Positions 36,901 through 49,738 of a stretch of 64,000 bases of DNA are shown piece by piece. The position numbers were made by a program, and so were the translations under genes. How positions within the stretch are numbered: the first letter of the stretch is position 1; the number at the start of each line of letters is the position of its first letter. Below the pieces are notes generated by a model. The model saw only the letters and a program-made list of their open reading frames with translations, did no database searches and was not told the origin of the DNA. Origin of the DNA: Trichoplax sp. H2 (Eukaryota; Placozoa; Uniplacotomia; Trichoplacea); the NCBI GenBank assembly GCA_003344405.1, contig NOWV01000083.1:124001-188000 (forward strand), read 5' to 3'.

Positions 36901-39900
36901 TGTGATTGACCCGAAGAAAAGCGCTACTAAGAATACAAGAGTGTCCATACGAAAAACCATTAGTAAACGGAAGCGTAAGTGTATATAAAAATTGTCTACT
37001 TGCTGCGTATGTATTTAAGGGCATATTGGTTACCGTACAGTATACAACTATATATAATAGTTAACGTTGTATAAATGCACCGTATTAAATCAGGACTTCT
37101 TCGGAAATATAGTTCTTATCAATTTTTCTAAATTGTCTTTATTCGATTGGCAAACTCTGTATAGGAGATCTAGACACTGATGAATCTGAACAAGAGACTG
37201 CTGAAAATGAAGACGAAGAGGAAGATGGAGATGTTGATTATCAAGATACATTCCGAAAGAGAAGGCGAGCTGCAGTAGTAGCCAGGAAACGTGTCCAAAA
37301 ATACATGAAGGAAACTGGAGTCGCTAGCGATACTGATACTGAGAATGCAAATACCAGCAAGAAAAACAACGATGCCGATTTTAATATAAATTCTGTCAAT
37401 ACACACGGTAGTGTAGGGATAGGACTATTAACCGAGAATAGGATTTCAAGTAGTTTTCCTATGGCATCATCTGGCGGTTTTGGAACTTCTCCAAATCTTA
37501 GCTTAAATAATAACTATAGTATGAGCGGAGTACGAATTCAGTCTCCTGTTATGATGCCTCAAATGAATAGCATGATAAGCGATCATGCCATACATAATAA
37601 TCCGAATCAAATATTTAATATGGCTAATGGCCTTATGAAATCGCCTCCTGTTCATTCACCAACTTTAGGAACTTTAACCTCACCCATGGGTAATGATATG
37701 CAGACATCACCTACCTTTGTTAATGAAAGCTTTCAGTCATGCAGTAATGTAAACCAACCATCGTACTATCAGCCTCAGCCGCAAGCGATTAACAATATAG
37801 ATTATCAATCACAGCCTTTATCTGGTTACAATTCATCTGCCCAAAATTTTACAAATCCATCGCATATGCAACTATCACCTCAGATGACCCCACAGTACCC
37901 AAATCCTTCACACGTTTATTCTCAACATCATTCTCATCACGTGCCTTCAATGATTCATAGTCAAGACCCTCATTATCAACATTTTCCTAACTTTCACAAT
38001 ATGCCATCACAAGAAGTAGCTCCGTATGGTGTCTCTCAGTATAATCAGTACCATTGGTTAGGTCATCCACAGCAGCCCCAGACAATACAGCACATGCCAT
38101 CATCTCAGTATGCGGTGTCACCGATACAATCCGTAAGCGGCAGTCTTGGTATGACTGGACCTGCCAATCAGCAGTTCTCTATAGGACAGCCTGAACAGGC
38201 ACCATCACAAAAATTGTCACATAGTACTGACCACCAATTATCAACGAATAACCTACCTAATGTTACAAATTTTAATGCAAGCAATTCTTTTGCAATTTGC
38301 AATGAAACAAAAGATAACATAGATAAATTGAACACTAAGGAAGTACTGTCAATATCAACTGAAGCCAGTATTTTAGATGTTGCCACCAAGACGCCGACTA
38401 TACGAGGTCAAAGTAAGAAATCAGATACTGATAGTAGTATTGAAAAGGAAACAGTTACCAAGGTTACTACAGGAGAACAGTTTGAAACAGCCGAAAATTT
38501 AAAACCTCAAGTTAAAGCATATGATATCCCAAAAAATAAACAGAATGATAACCATAACTCAGTTGAATTTCACCATCTACAAGAATCAAATTCAGTGAGA
38601 TATAGAGAAGAACGCGATAAAGATGTATCACACTTAAATACCGAAATATTTCAGAAGCAGACATCTGGGAACTTATCTAACGCTACTGAAGGTATTTAAA
38701 TGGGAGTATTTTTATTGTATTTCTGATGTAGTTTTCACTGGATAATTTACACTTATATGGTTTTGGTGTTTAGCAAAATCCATTAAGAATTTCTTTTTCT
38801 AAATTGGATTATAATCTTAAAGGTAATAGAAACTCTGTCATTAAGGAATCATCGGACAACCCTATTAGCAATCCGAATCAGACTGACAAAACGTCGGTAA
38901 GAAATCTTGCGTTGATAAATTATTCGGCTTCGAACATTAGAACACAACCTGGCCTTCCGATATGGCATTGATATCTTAGCTTATTAAAACTACCTATAAT
39001 TTATTCATCTGTGTTTGTGAATAAACTTACTAGCTTCGTTAATTAAGATGCATTTAAGACTCGTAAACATAAATAAATTTTTGCAGTTCTATTGCTGTAA
39101 TATGATTTCTTAGTTCATAGAAAATAGAAGGATTCTTCATCTACATAAAGACCTTTCATCATAAAATCTAAACTAGACTGATCAAAGCTGATAAAGTATC
39201 CTTTTTACATCTCATGTAATTGCAGATTAATCTGGAAGAAAATCAAATATGTCCGAAAACCAAAGTGAAGAAAGATGGGAAAGACGATTCATTTAAGTCC
39301 GATGATGGCATTAGTAAGAACGAAAAATCTAAAAACGAAAGCAATGCCGATGAAATTAAATCTAAAATAGAAGCGGACGCTTCCTCTAAAAGAAATAAAA
39401 TGAACGACACAGCAAATTCTAGTGATAAGTCAGCAACAAATGAACCTAATCAACAAATTTGTGATTCCACGAAAGATTCTAAAGATGGCTTAAAGCATGC
39501 CAAAGAACAGCGAAACCTGGAAGAAGTAGATAATAAGTCAAACAATTACGATAAGGATATTCATAGAGGTAATAGCAGAAAATTTTTATAAAGCTTATAA
39601 GATGTATGGTATAATACTTGTAAAAGGTGTAGATATACACGTAGATGTTATACGTTGGTAGATACGAAATAATAACCTATTATACTAGTACTATCAATAC
39701 TTAATTTAAAAATCTGGCAAAGTGAAATTCAGAAGGAGTAGGTAGTGCGGCCTTAATATATGAAAATACGGATAGTACGTATTATTTTTTGAAATATCTG
39801 ATAGGTGTAAGACATACTGTAAATATGGTTAGTGTGGTACATTAATAACAGGTCGTATATTGACAGATCCTGAAACTAATGCTCGTGGTGCATTGGATAA

Positions 39901-40436
39901 CATAAAGTCTACTCCTTGTAGTGGTGACACTGTACGACCCCTTAATGTAGATGTAGAGCCCCATCGTATGTGTGATAATTGTAATCAACCCGCCTTCTTT
40001 CTCTGTTCCGGCTGTAAAACCACATGGTATTGCAGTCAACGGTGCCAGGCGAGTAAATTCAATAATTCTTTCGCAAATCATCTAGCCTAAGCGCAAGTTA
40101 AATTCTTGAATCTATTGTATGTTAGCGCACATGTGTAATTAACTTTACGTACGCATCAGCATTTCTCTACTACCTGGTAATGCTTTATAGTAGCTATAAT
40201 AATGCTTATGAGGTAATATTATGCCTTCTTTTAGCATAAAATACATGAAGTAAAAATATCTTATTTTTCCGATCATATTTCTACGTTTTTCGTAATTACT
40301 AAGATTCAGTCTATAAATATCTATTACAATAGTCTTACAGTCGATTTCCTGATAGATTCTTTTTATATTATTTTAGGAGAAAGCATGGAATGACCATCAC
40401 TTAAAATGTAAGAGAATACCGTGGCATTTGACATAG
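33929..40436 (+). CDS. Polycomb-like Tudor-PHD protein with a C-terminal MYND zinc finger
   Basis: Nine exons: 33929-34100, 35866-35961, 36512-36666, 36830-36974, 37165-38691, 38823-38896, 39226-39568, 39867-40048, 40377-40436. All phases agree and give about 917 residues. Residues 12-57 (VIIVKCQNNYYYAKIKSID) resemble the Tudor domain of PHF1/MTF2/PHF19. A complete C4HC3 PHD finger follows at 67-116 (CIVC, ESPNEIVLCDRC, GYHQQCHSP, WLCHYC). Then come a basic/acidic nuclear stretch (FRKRRRAAVVARKRV), an exon of 1.5 kb rich in Q, P, N, S and M, a charged lysine/serine region, and a complete MYND finger at about 873-909 (CDNC, CSGC, CSQRCQ, HHLKC). The second PHD and C-terminal chromo-like part of Polycomb-like proteins were not found. 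The last intron has a GC donor. A poly(A) signal lies at 40613. Likely a chromatin reader and transcription co-regulator (inference). Confidence 0.85.
34790..35470. repeat. GTAC arrays in intron 1 of the Tudor-PHD-MYND gene
   Basis: Clusters at about 34790-35005 and 35335-35430 lie in the 1.77-kb first intron. The first includes a direct repeat of about 21 bp (CACACCGTACGTACTGTA, 34971-35000). Intron 2 carries one short word and later introns none. Confidence 0.75.
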
Positions 40437-42057
40437 TTCATATGTTCTCCATATCGACATGGTTAAACAATAATTGCGAACCTCTGAAATATATTCGTTG
40501 GCTTCGATAGAAATAATGTATTTCCTTATTATACTGTATTTATTTTAAGTGTTAAGCTGTATTATTATTATTTATATTACAGTACGGCTAAAACGTCGGT
40601 GCTTCACCTTGTAATAAATAAATTGTGGCACTCGTAGAAGTAATGTAATACCACAAATGAATGTAAGAATTTTTTATTACAGTCAGCTACTTCTAGTTAT
40701 GACTAAGACAACTGTATCGTAACTTGATTAACTACGGCTATAATCTCATTTATATTCTGTTACCAGTCCTCTAGAACGGTTTAAAGATAATGATTCTTGA
40801 ATCGATCTATTGACAGCAATTTCTTATATATTGGCGATTGTTATTGTTAGTTGCGATTACAATCTGCACCAATGCGTATATAATGTAAATGTATTGTAAT
40901 CCCTTGGTATACGTCATTGTTTTATGGGACGGGACTCTCTTAGATATATTCTTCGCAGTTAATAATATAAGTGGAATATCCACTTACACGTATGATGTTG
41001 GGGTTAACATTTTAAAAGTATACTGTTAACAGGACTTGAGAATTAGAATATGATCATTTGGACACGAGTAATATCCAAACTATTCAGTACTAACATGGTC
41101 GTTATTTATTCTTGATCAAATCAAATGGCCGCTCTTTGACAAATGATTACATCACTGATTTTTTACATTTTATGCATTTTCACTGGTAACTATGAATATA
41201 GGGTCTATAAATTTCTTCCGTATCTCATATAAAATTTCGTACATTTTTTCTTTTAATTTGCACAGAACTACGGAAGTACTCTGCAACGAATAGCTGTTGA
41301 TTTATACTGTACTGTACGTATTATCATTTAGTATATTCGCTTAATTAATAACAGTTAAAAGTTATTATAGTTAATGATATTATTAGCTTGTAAATGTATA
41401 TGATGCCAGATAGCTCAGTTACTGACAATCATTAATTTTAATTATTGACCCGTACCTAGAATTACTTTTGAAATCGTATAATTCCTTTAAATCTGTTCAG
41501 TTTATTATACTGTAACTGATGTGATTACTTCGAATATTAACACTAAGTTGTGTTTGGTCTAAGATAATGCCGATGTCTTATTACTATCCAGACCAATTAT
41601 GTTCATAAATAAATGAATAATTTATAAGTATGGCTTACAGACAGTAGTTATTTTATATTATATACGAGAAAATAACGATTACAATTGAATGTATCATTGA
41701 CATTAATACAAACATTCGTCTAATAAATAATACGGTAACTACATGTTAAATGATATGTAATCGTTCACGTTGGCTGTGATATTGAAAACCTAGGTTCGAT
41801 TTTGTAGTAATTAAAAACTTAAAAACATTTTCTAACAAGACGATCCACTCTATAGTAATACTAGTATACAGTATAGAGTAGGTCATGTGTAAAATTTATC
41901 AATCGGTGCACTGCTAGTAGAAATGTAGTACCGTTGATAATGCCATCCTATCCTCGTCGCCTTATTAACTACTAGTTACTGTAGATCCCTCACTCGTGTA
42001 CTCCTGAGCTTGAGCACGAAACTACGAGTACCGTTATATTCGTTGTTACCAGGTATC
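40437..42057. other. 3' flank of the Tudor-PHD-MYND gene; no gene recognised
   Basis: AT-rich sequence. An AATAAA at 40613 is the probable poly(A) signal of the upstream gene. No frame with protein-like composition was found on either strand, and there is no GTAC array until 42058. Confidence 0.5.
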
Positions 42058-42145
42058 TTGTACAGTACGTTCTGTACAGTATACTGTACTGTACTGTAAC
42101 TGTAAGAACTAAAAAGGACTGTACCGTACAGTACAGTCCTGTACG
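42058..42145. repeat. Short GTAC array
   Basis: A run of GTACA/GTACT words, the only cluster between the Tudor-PHD-MYND and AKAP10 genes. It ends about 110 bp before the ATG of a short candidate first exon at 42256. Confidence 0.7.
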
Positions 42146-42255
42146 TACTACTGCTACAGCCTGTAGATCTGATACGGTAACTACTCGAGTAAAAGAAAGA
42201 AAAACACCAACATTGCTACAGTACAGCACCAGTTTCAGGCACGCCACCTTGGCAC

Positions 42256-43398
42256 ATGGCTACAATAATGGAGTCTGGCAGTGAAAATGGTACGTTGCTA
42301 ACTGTTAGGTTAATTAAATCGTAAATCGACATATTTCGACTTTGAGCATATTTCCAGTTTGATTTCTTCTGACTTTTTTAAATAGTCAAGCCTCGTCTTT
42401 TTCAGCTTACAACCGAAATAAAACACTTTGCAACAGTTCAGAATGCATGGTACCTTGCAGGAGCTGGGCAGTGGGCAACGTGGCCGCGATCGGATTCGAA
42501 AATTCGTGAACCACTGTACAATTAATTACAATTTATTATTGAAAAGTACAGTCTACATATACATATACATATGTATCTACAAAAAATCCGCGTATGTTGT
42601 CATGTCGACAACTACATCGAGATAAAAGTGATGTTTTTGACCTAAATTTGTTAACATTTACTGTATTTGATATTAATATACAGTACTATACAAATGATGC
42701 ATCACACGACGAAGATTTTTGTTCTACTGTAGATTGATCCGATTACAATATACGGTACAAAATATATCCAAATCCTCTCTCATTGTAATAATAATAATAA
42801 TTATTAGTCTCAGAGATTTTTACAACAACGTAAAGATGTTGTAGCATTAATTAATAAGCATTTCAAGTTAAAAGTTTATAAATGGACCTCCAATCGTTTA
42901 CTCTGAGATCATCGCAACAACAACTGTAAAAGGTATGATTTATCTGCCAATATTGGCTACTGACGTAAACTCTTTCTTTGAAGTTGCATGAAGCAAATGA
43001 TTAGTGTAAGCTATAATATATAATTTAAGGAGTCATGGATGTTCCACATGATGAAAATCACGACGGTCATCTGAACTTACAGTAAATGATGCATAAATAT
43101 CTGTAATCGGACCTGATGGGCATCGTGACTTCTTTTAAGTTAATCAGTGAAAATCATTTAGTATTCTATGGCAAGTTCGTGTTGATATTTATTAACTCTT
43201 TTTGCTCAGCTGATAATAATAATCAGCAATTATTCATTTTAGAAATAGCGTAAACTTTAAGCATTTCCGTTTTGTTACTGTAATCCACTGCTTGTCGCAC
43301 AACATCGTTAATCTATTTAATCTTTTCCTTTATATCTATCTAGGCTTTCTCTGAGACCGCTCTCTATGAAATGGATGGCATATGCGTAGACATGCAGC
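42256..43398 (+). CDS. Unrecognised candidate gene (weak)
   Basis: A possible first exon at 42256-42289 encodes MATIMESGSEN and ends at a GTACGT donor, just downstream of a GTAC array as for other gene starts here. Possible later pieces: 42427-42505, locally GC-rich and open in more than one frame; 42813-42900, RFLQQRKDVVALINKHFKLK; and 43344-43398, AFSETALYEMDGICVDMQHA, flanked by TCTAG and GTGAGT. I could not join them into one consistent reading frame and recognise no family. It may be a diverged gene, a decayed one, or chance. Confidence 0.18.
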
Positions 43399-45019
43399 AT
43401 GCCAAGCTGTGAGTCTGCGTTGTGCATGACCCCTGAAGGAGCTTAAGATGTGTAAAATCACAAAAAATAGGATAATAAAATTTTTGATGATAATGGAAAT
43501 CGAATTAGTTTTATTTTACTCTGCAACAGCCTAAAGTGATTTAAAAAAAGCTCTTGATTCAAGGTAAGATTGGACTGAAATTGCTGAATGATATGCTGTA
43601 GACATCATTGGATTCGGATAAGTGCAGAATCTATGAAGCTGTATGAACTAAACATAAATCTATGATACTTACTGATTAGTGTTATTGTTAACAATGTCGC
43701 AAAGCGATGAGCGGCGGTAAACTACCGTTCTAATACAGGTACACTCCTGTCTGTATGCAATGTCATCATCTGTAACAAAATAAAGTCAAATACGAAGTTT
43801 CTTTCTTCGAAACGATGTAGTAGCCTGATTGACTTCATGAATTTGAATAAGCTTAGACCAGTGTTAATTGTTCATAATTAGAACAAGTGCACACACTGTA
43901 GGAAACCGTGAACCGCGTTTCAAAAATCCTCAAAACATGTTCCAAAACCATAAAACGCGTTTCCATTTTTGCAAATATACGCCTGAAACGTGAACCACGT
44001 TTCATAAAATATCGTTGAACCACGCAACTTTGGCTTAAACATACATGACTCCCACTGGTGAGCGGGTGCAGAGTTAGAATTTTCTTTTACCTTTGATATG
44101 TGTAAGCAACTGTTAAGAGTAACTTTGGACAAGTAAGGATCATGACTTAAAAGTTTGATCTACAGTGATACTGAATATATACGCATATACGAAGATTTTA
44201 TAAAAATTACTTAATATTTACTATAATCTTAAAATACCTCTCTGATCATAATAATTGGGTACTTGACAGTTTATCTAATAACCTCATGTAGATTGAAGAA
44301 AAGAGGTCTGCTTTATGATTAACGTTTACAATACCAAACGTAATTTGTGAAGTAGCTACCGAATTATAACGCAGATTCATTTCTAGCGATAAAAATAATC
44401 GTTATTATGCTATAACCTGCCCCTCTCTCTGAATAGGGCCAAAATTAACGATCTTTTAATATAAGTTGTATAATAACTAATCACGTTCAAGTCGTCAACA
44501 TAGTAACTGATACATGTTCGTTCGACATCATCGGTATTAAAAATTTATTTAATATATAAAATGTATATATTTTACAAAAATCTAATAAAAACTTTAGTCT
44601 GTTGATGAAATACATATAAAAAGTGCGAATTTAAGTTAATAAATCCAGCATCGCATAGTATTATTCCTGCGATACATACGAGCATGAAAACAGAATTTAT
44701 TTGGTTAGTTCCTACTTCGCTATCATATTGTACACATATGAAAATATCACTTTTCATCCGAAAGTTGGAGTAATGCATTCTCGCTTATCTACATTGTCAA
44801 AAAATATTTGTGACTAATACATCACTAATCTACTATACGTATTGTGCTTTTCAAAAATTTTTAATTCCAATCAGTAGTAATTTGCAGTACTGTGATCTTA
44901 TCTCTACTAACGTTAGCTTTGTAACAATAATTCATGAACAACTATAACATTTACATGGTACAAAATGTTGATGAACTAGTAAATTTAAAATAACTGTGTT
45001 CAGAATAACCGTGAGATAT
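43399..45019. other. Intergenic region 3' of AKAP10; no gene recognised
   Basis: AT-rich. An imperfect repeat with the phrase GTGAACCGCGTTTC/GTGAACCACGTTTC lies at 43909-44005, overlapped by a 70-residue minus frame (43920-44132) that looks like a by-product. No domain-like sequence was seen. Confidence 0.45.
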
Positions 45020-48000
45020 TCATTTCAGATTCGTTTTCTCGTCTCCTTCGTTTTCTGTGCTTTGTAGTAACCATTTTTCGCCGATACGCTGTTCGCTTTG
45101 CACATCACGTAGAATCATCATCGCAACCTTCCAAGCCATTTCGTCTTCACTCTGTAAAAACGAAGTGATTATTCGGTCTTAAATACTTGCAATTAGTAAT
45201 TTTAAAACAGCAATGTCGAACGATTTCATATTAAAAATTTATAATCAGATTGCAATATTATAACCTGTTGGTCTGGTGCTCGAGTAATCTTTTGCATCGC
45301 CCGTGTTAATCGTGAACCTAGCAAGAAATAAAGGCGTTAGCCGGCTATTGATGTAGATTAAAAAGTTTATTTCGAATAATTTAACATCCCCAACCAGGTT
45401 TCTTCTTTAGCCCAGGTTCAGGCTCAGCTTCAGTGACAAATCTACCATACTCGTCAACATAACCAAAAGATAGAGGCCTCAAAGATAACAGTAGACTAAC
45501 ATTAGGACCAGAGAATAGCTAAAGGAAAGTAAATGATCAAAATATACTTGTGAAGCGTAGCTTCTGCTGCAGAAGGTTCAATTTTTGCAGAACCTTCCAC
45601 TGCATTATTCTTATTCTCTACCAAGTTCGGCGCAACGTCAGATATATCAGCAACCCTACGTCCAATGGCTTGCAAACTAATTGCTTCCAGTTCCTCATCA
45701 TCTTCGTCACTACCTTCCATTATAATCAATTTGACACCCGCTATGATATCACTCATTCGTTGTGATGAATTAACCAATTCCGATAAGTACTTGAAATAAA
45801 GGCTACTATGCAAAAAGCTTGGTAAAAAAACCTTAAATAAAAGTGAAGATAAAATACTAATAAGATGTAAATATTTAAAATATTAATAGTTACTTGATAA
45901 TTCTGTAAATAAACTACATACCTCCTCAATCATGAAGTAAGTATATTTCTGAGGTGTTTTAAAACAATCTACTGTAGGCCCAGATTCCTGACAAATGTTA
46001 TTTTCTATTTCAAAGCGTACAATATCATCAATGCCAAGAGATTTCGTAGCTTGCAAAGAAAAATATCTGAAGAAAAATAAAGATAATATTATGGCTTCTC
46101 TTTCGAAGTGTTTCAGAAATTGGTGAGCCGCTGCACTTGAAATATGAACGCTTTTGCTTACTTATTATATATTATCATTGCATCATCTTGGGCTTCTCTC
46201 GCACAGTACTTGCCAGTCTCTTTTGCCGTTACTAATTGCTGTCGAAAATTTTCCGATGTTTGCCAAAACTGTAGATAGTTTAAAGCATTTTCTTGCTCCA
46301 TGAACTAGGCATACAAAATAAGAAAACAGCACAATATTCATTGGTGTGTTGTGTTAAACACATACAAATCCTTAAACTTTGAATAAGCTATTATCATTAT
46401 TTTATTTAAGATTACTCAATCAGCATATACCTCCATGAAGTAGAACATTGCCATCTCATTATATAATATGTCTGCAACGCTAATTCGCGTACTAGTTAAT
46501 ATATCTACTTGATAATTACTATACATTTCACTGCATAAAAAATATGGAAAAATCCTAATAATAAATATAGAGAAATATGCATTCAGTCTAGTGAAAGGAT
46601 TTTGATAATTAAAATTTTAACTTTTAAATATAAATTAGAAAAGCAATAGTACTTCAATACATCACTATCATAAATACGTTTGTAATATACCGTTCCATTT
46701 TATTAAAGGAAAATTCTTGGGCTTCTTTAAAACAATCAGGCAAAATTCGTCCGTCCTCGGAACATATATTGCCTGGAGAATGATAATCAAATGTATATTC
46801 AATAATGAAATTAACAAGTCCATTTATGTTTTTAAACCTCTAATTGAATGCAGTCATAATTTTGTTAATAAGTAGATCTTAATATCGAACTATAATCTTT
46901 TAAAAAGTTTGTATTCACCTTCTATTCTTACTCTTATATCTTCACTTAATCGAATTTTCTCAGTAGCCTCAAGGGAAATATATTTATCGTATAAGCTTAT
47001 AGCATCGTTTTGGATGGCTATGAATGAGAAATTATGAATAGAAGATCTTCTAATGATACCATCATAAATATATATACGACTAATCGTATTAAATCTGAAA
47101 AGAGATAAAGATTTGTCTTACACTTGAATATCGAATTTTTGTCGACTTGTTCATGGTTATTACAATCTTCATCTATTGCTTGACTATTAACCAGAGGATG
47201 GGAAGAAACAAAGCTCTCGACAGCAAGCCAAAAACGTAGTAAACTAACAGCTCTTATACTATCCATAAATTCAATAAAATACGGTAGAGAATTTTTATCA
47301 TGAAGTACTTCGGTTAGAGTTTTGTTCAGGCGAGAAAAAGTAACCCAAGCTGTGTCTATTTTGCCACTGTTATCCTATTTGACAACGAAAAATTTTAATA
47401 TTCAGACATAACTATAATATACCTCAGTTAAAAGTATTTTATTACAGATATATGCTAATTATGGTATAATTAAGCACATTTTAGTAGGCTGAAGTGGAAT
47501 GGAAACATAAACAGACCTCTCTGGAAATAGCAGACATCAAAGAACGCGTTACAGTCTGCGTAATGCTTTCGTCTTCATTCTGGTCAAGTAATTTAACATC
47601 TGGCTCAAAACTTGTCGATTTGCTTCTCATAATTGGAGATTTCTTGTCATTAACGTTCAATAATTGGGATCCAGTGTTGTCAAAGACCGCACTGTCATTG
47701 CTAATAGCGGACGCGGATACGTTACTGTGGTTGGCGCGGTTATCCTTTTTGGGAGACTTACTATTATGATCCTTAGGTCTATTTCTACTTTTACTTTTAC
47801 CATTTCTCCTTAAATCATCTTGTTTACTAATTCTAACTACTTCCGCTGACGGGCTACCTTCGAGCCAGTCGAAGCTATGCCCTTCACTATTTCGCCTTCT
47901 ATGTCCTGTATTAACGCCATCGGTAGTTTTGTCTAAACCAATTAGATAATCCGAGCATTTAAACAAGACTTATTTTAAGACAGTAAATGAAACTGATCAT

Positions 48001-49098
48001 ATAGGTAAACCTATCAAGGATAAGATAGCTAATATTTCATGAAGTAAATACGATTTATCAATAGCAACTACAGTATTCCATAAACAGGTCACATTGTAGA
48101 ACAGTTTGGTAACAAATCTAATAAGGCATTTAATAATTCTTTCAAAGTACCGATTTAGGACATACGAGACCGTAGCATCAACACGGTGAAATCTGTCATA
48201 TCAATGCATGATGATATGATTATGACATTAACGAGAAGGTTAAGGTTATGTTACTGTACCTGTACAGTGTACATGTGGCCACTTAAACTATTGACTAAAG
48301 TTACGTTACCGAATCAATCACTCAGGCACTGAGGCAAATTCGCAGTACAGCATACTGCAGTTAACAGTAAGTAGAAATTACAGTAGCAATCGTAATTGCA
48401 ATACTCGCACAATATATTCTATTTTATTTTATAGTAGCTTCGCGCTGCATTGCTTCTATTATTGGATAACTAATTTTTTCTTTGATTATATAATCTGTTA
48501 GTCTGTTAGCCATTTGTTATGACTATAGCACTCTTTCAATACCTGAAGATAATAATCATTATTTATAATTACTGTAAATAAATATACATAAAAAGCATTT
48601 AAAAGCCTCGATAATAAACTGATTGGTTTACTAAGTAAAAAGTTCACAGTAAGAGTAATCCTGTATTAGTCCTTTGCTAAATGAATTTAGATTAACTGAG
48701 AGAACTCTTCACCATTAAAAGCATGATATGAATTCATGACTACGAAATCAGAACGTAGTTTACATCGTAGATAAAGAGGGACGAAGCACAAATACGAACA
48801 GCTGTAAGATAAAACTTCTGGGTACATTCTTCCTGCACACGATCAATTTTTGGTGAAGGCAAGTACAGAGTGAATAAGAAGGAAGTTCACAAAACAGTAA
48901 AAATACTGCCGTAGACTATCGTGTACAGTATTGTGTTGTAGTGCATAATCTGTTTACCGCTTGCAGCACAGCACCGCAACGACGCCAAGCATTGCAAATG
49001 ATAAGTAACATTAAACGTGATCATAATCTCATGCTAACCTAATAACAGATATTCTTAGAACTGTTCCTACCTGCCTTACTTTTAAATAATCTCTTCAT
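45020..49098 (-). CDS. AKAP10: AKAP10 (D-AKAP2): dual RGS-domain PKA anchoring protein
   Basis: Twelve minus-strand exons: 49098-49080 (tentative start MKRLFK), 47968-47517, 47374-47122, 47017-46919, 46772-46691, 46530-46431, 46304-46162, 46066-45922, 45831-45548, 45495-45395, 45317-45265 and 45151-45020. Phases agree; about 620 residues (human 662). The first RGS domain includes LNKTLTEVLHDKNSLPYFIEF and SLLRFWLAVESF, then SIQNDAISLYDKYIS. The second includes NALNYLQFWQTSENFRQQL and YNKYFSLQATKSLGIDDIV, ending SSLYFKYLSELV. The C-terminal RII-binding helix is conserved (EDEMAWKVAMMILRDVQ). The human C-terminal PDZ ligand (TKL) is replaced by TNLK. The family tethers PKA to mitochondria and endosomes. 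The exon 1 call rests on phase match and a GTAAGG donor; a 1.1-kb intron 1 follows it. Confidence 0.93.
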
Positions 49099-49512
49099 TG
49101 TGAATTAACAATAAATGTGATATGCCATATAGCCTCCAATAATGCGTATGTAAGTTTTCATTAAACACGATAGTAGGATTTCTTGAAATGTATTCTCAGC
49201 TTGGCTCGCCTCGTTTAGCCAATACCTTTTATCTTACAATTAATTCACCCTTTTTTTTAACACTTTATCACAAAGTAGAGAATACTATACAGTGTAATCA
49301 ATCATTAAAGGGATGGGATAATCAGTTTAGTTCACTTAACCTAAATTAAAGGACGAGGATATTGTAAAGGCTTGACTGATAATACAATCATCGGATTACA
49401 AATCATTGCAGTGATTCTACTGTATATGACTATATACAGTATACACAAGCCGAGATGCGTCTTTTACTACCATCTGTCTAATGTCGCGAAGGACTTGCCA
49501 AAAGAAAGTCCC
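49099..49512. other. AKAP10 5' flank; no gene recognised
   Basis: AT-rich sequence between the tentative AKAP10 start and the GTAC array at 49513. No coding-like frame or recognisable element was seen. Confidence 0.45.
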
Positions 49513-49738
49513 GGTACGTACGTACAGTACGTACTGTACAGAGTACAGTATGATGGACTGTATCGCGTTCTATCAAGACCATTTGAAGAAACTCATCCTG
49601 TACTGTACAGTACTGTACTGTACTGTACTGTATGTACGTACTGTACAGTGTGGATAATGTACTGTACACTGTACACTGTAAAGTCATACAGTACTATACA
49701 GTACAGTACAGTACAGTATTGTACTGTACAGTATTGGG
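49513..49738. repeat. GTAC array upstream of AKAP10
   Basis: Dense GTACA/GTACT words about 410 bp 5' of the tentative AKAP10 start. The frames at 49372-49743 (+) and 49478-49687 (-) are array translations. Confidence 0.8.

Noticed and set aside
42430-42530. TTCGAATCC on the minus strand, suggestive of a tRNA T-loop
   Set aside because: No acceptor stem, D-arm or anticodon arm can be folded around it at tRNA spacing.
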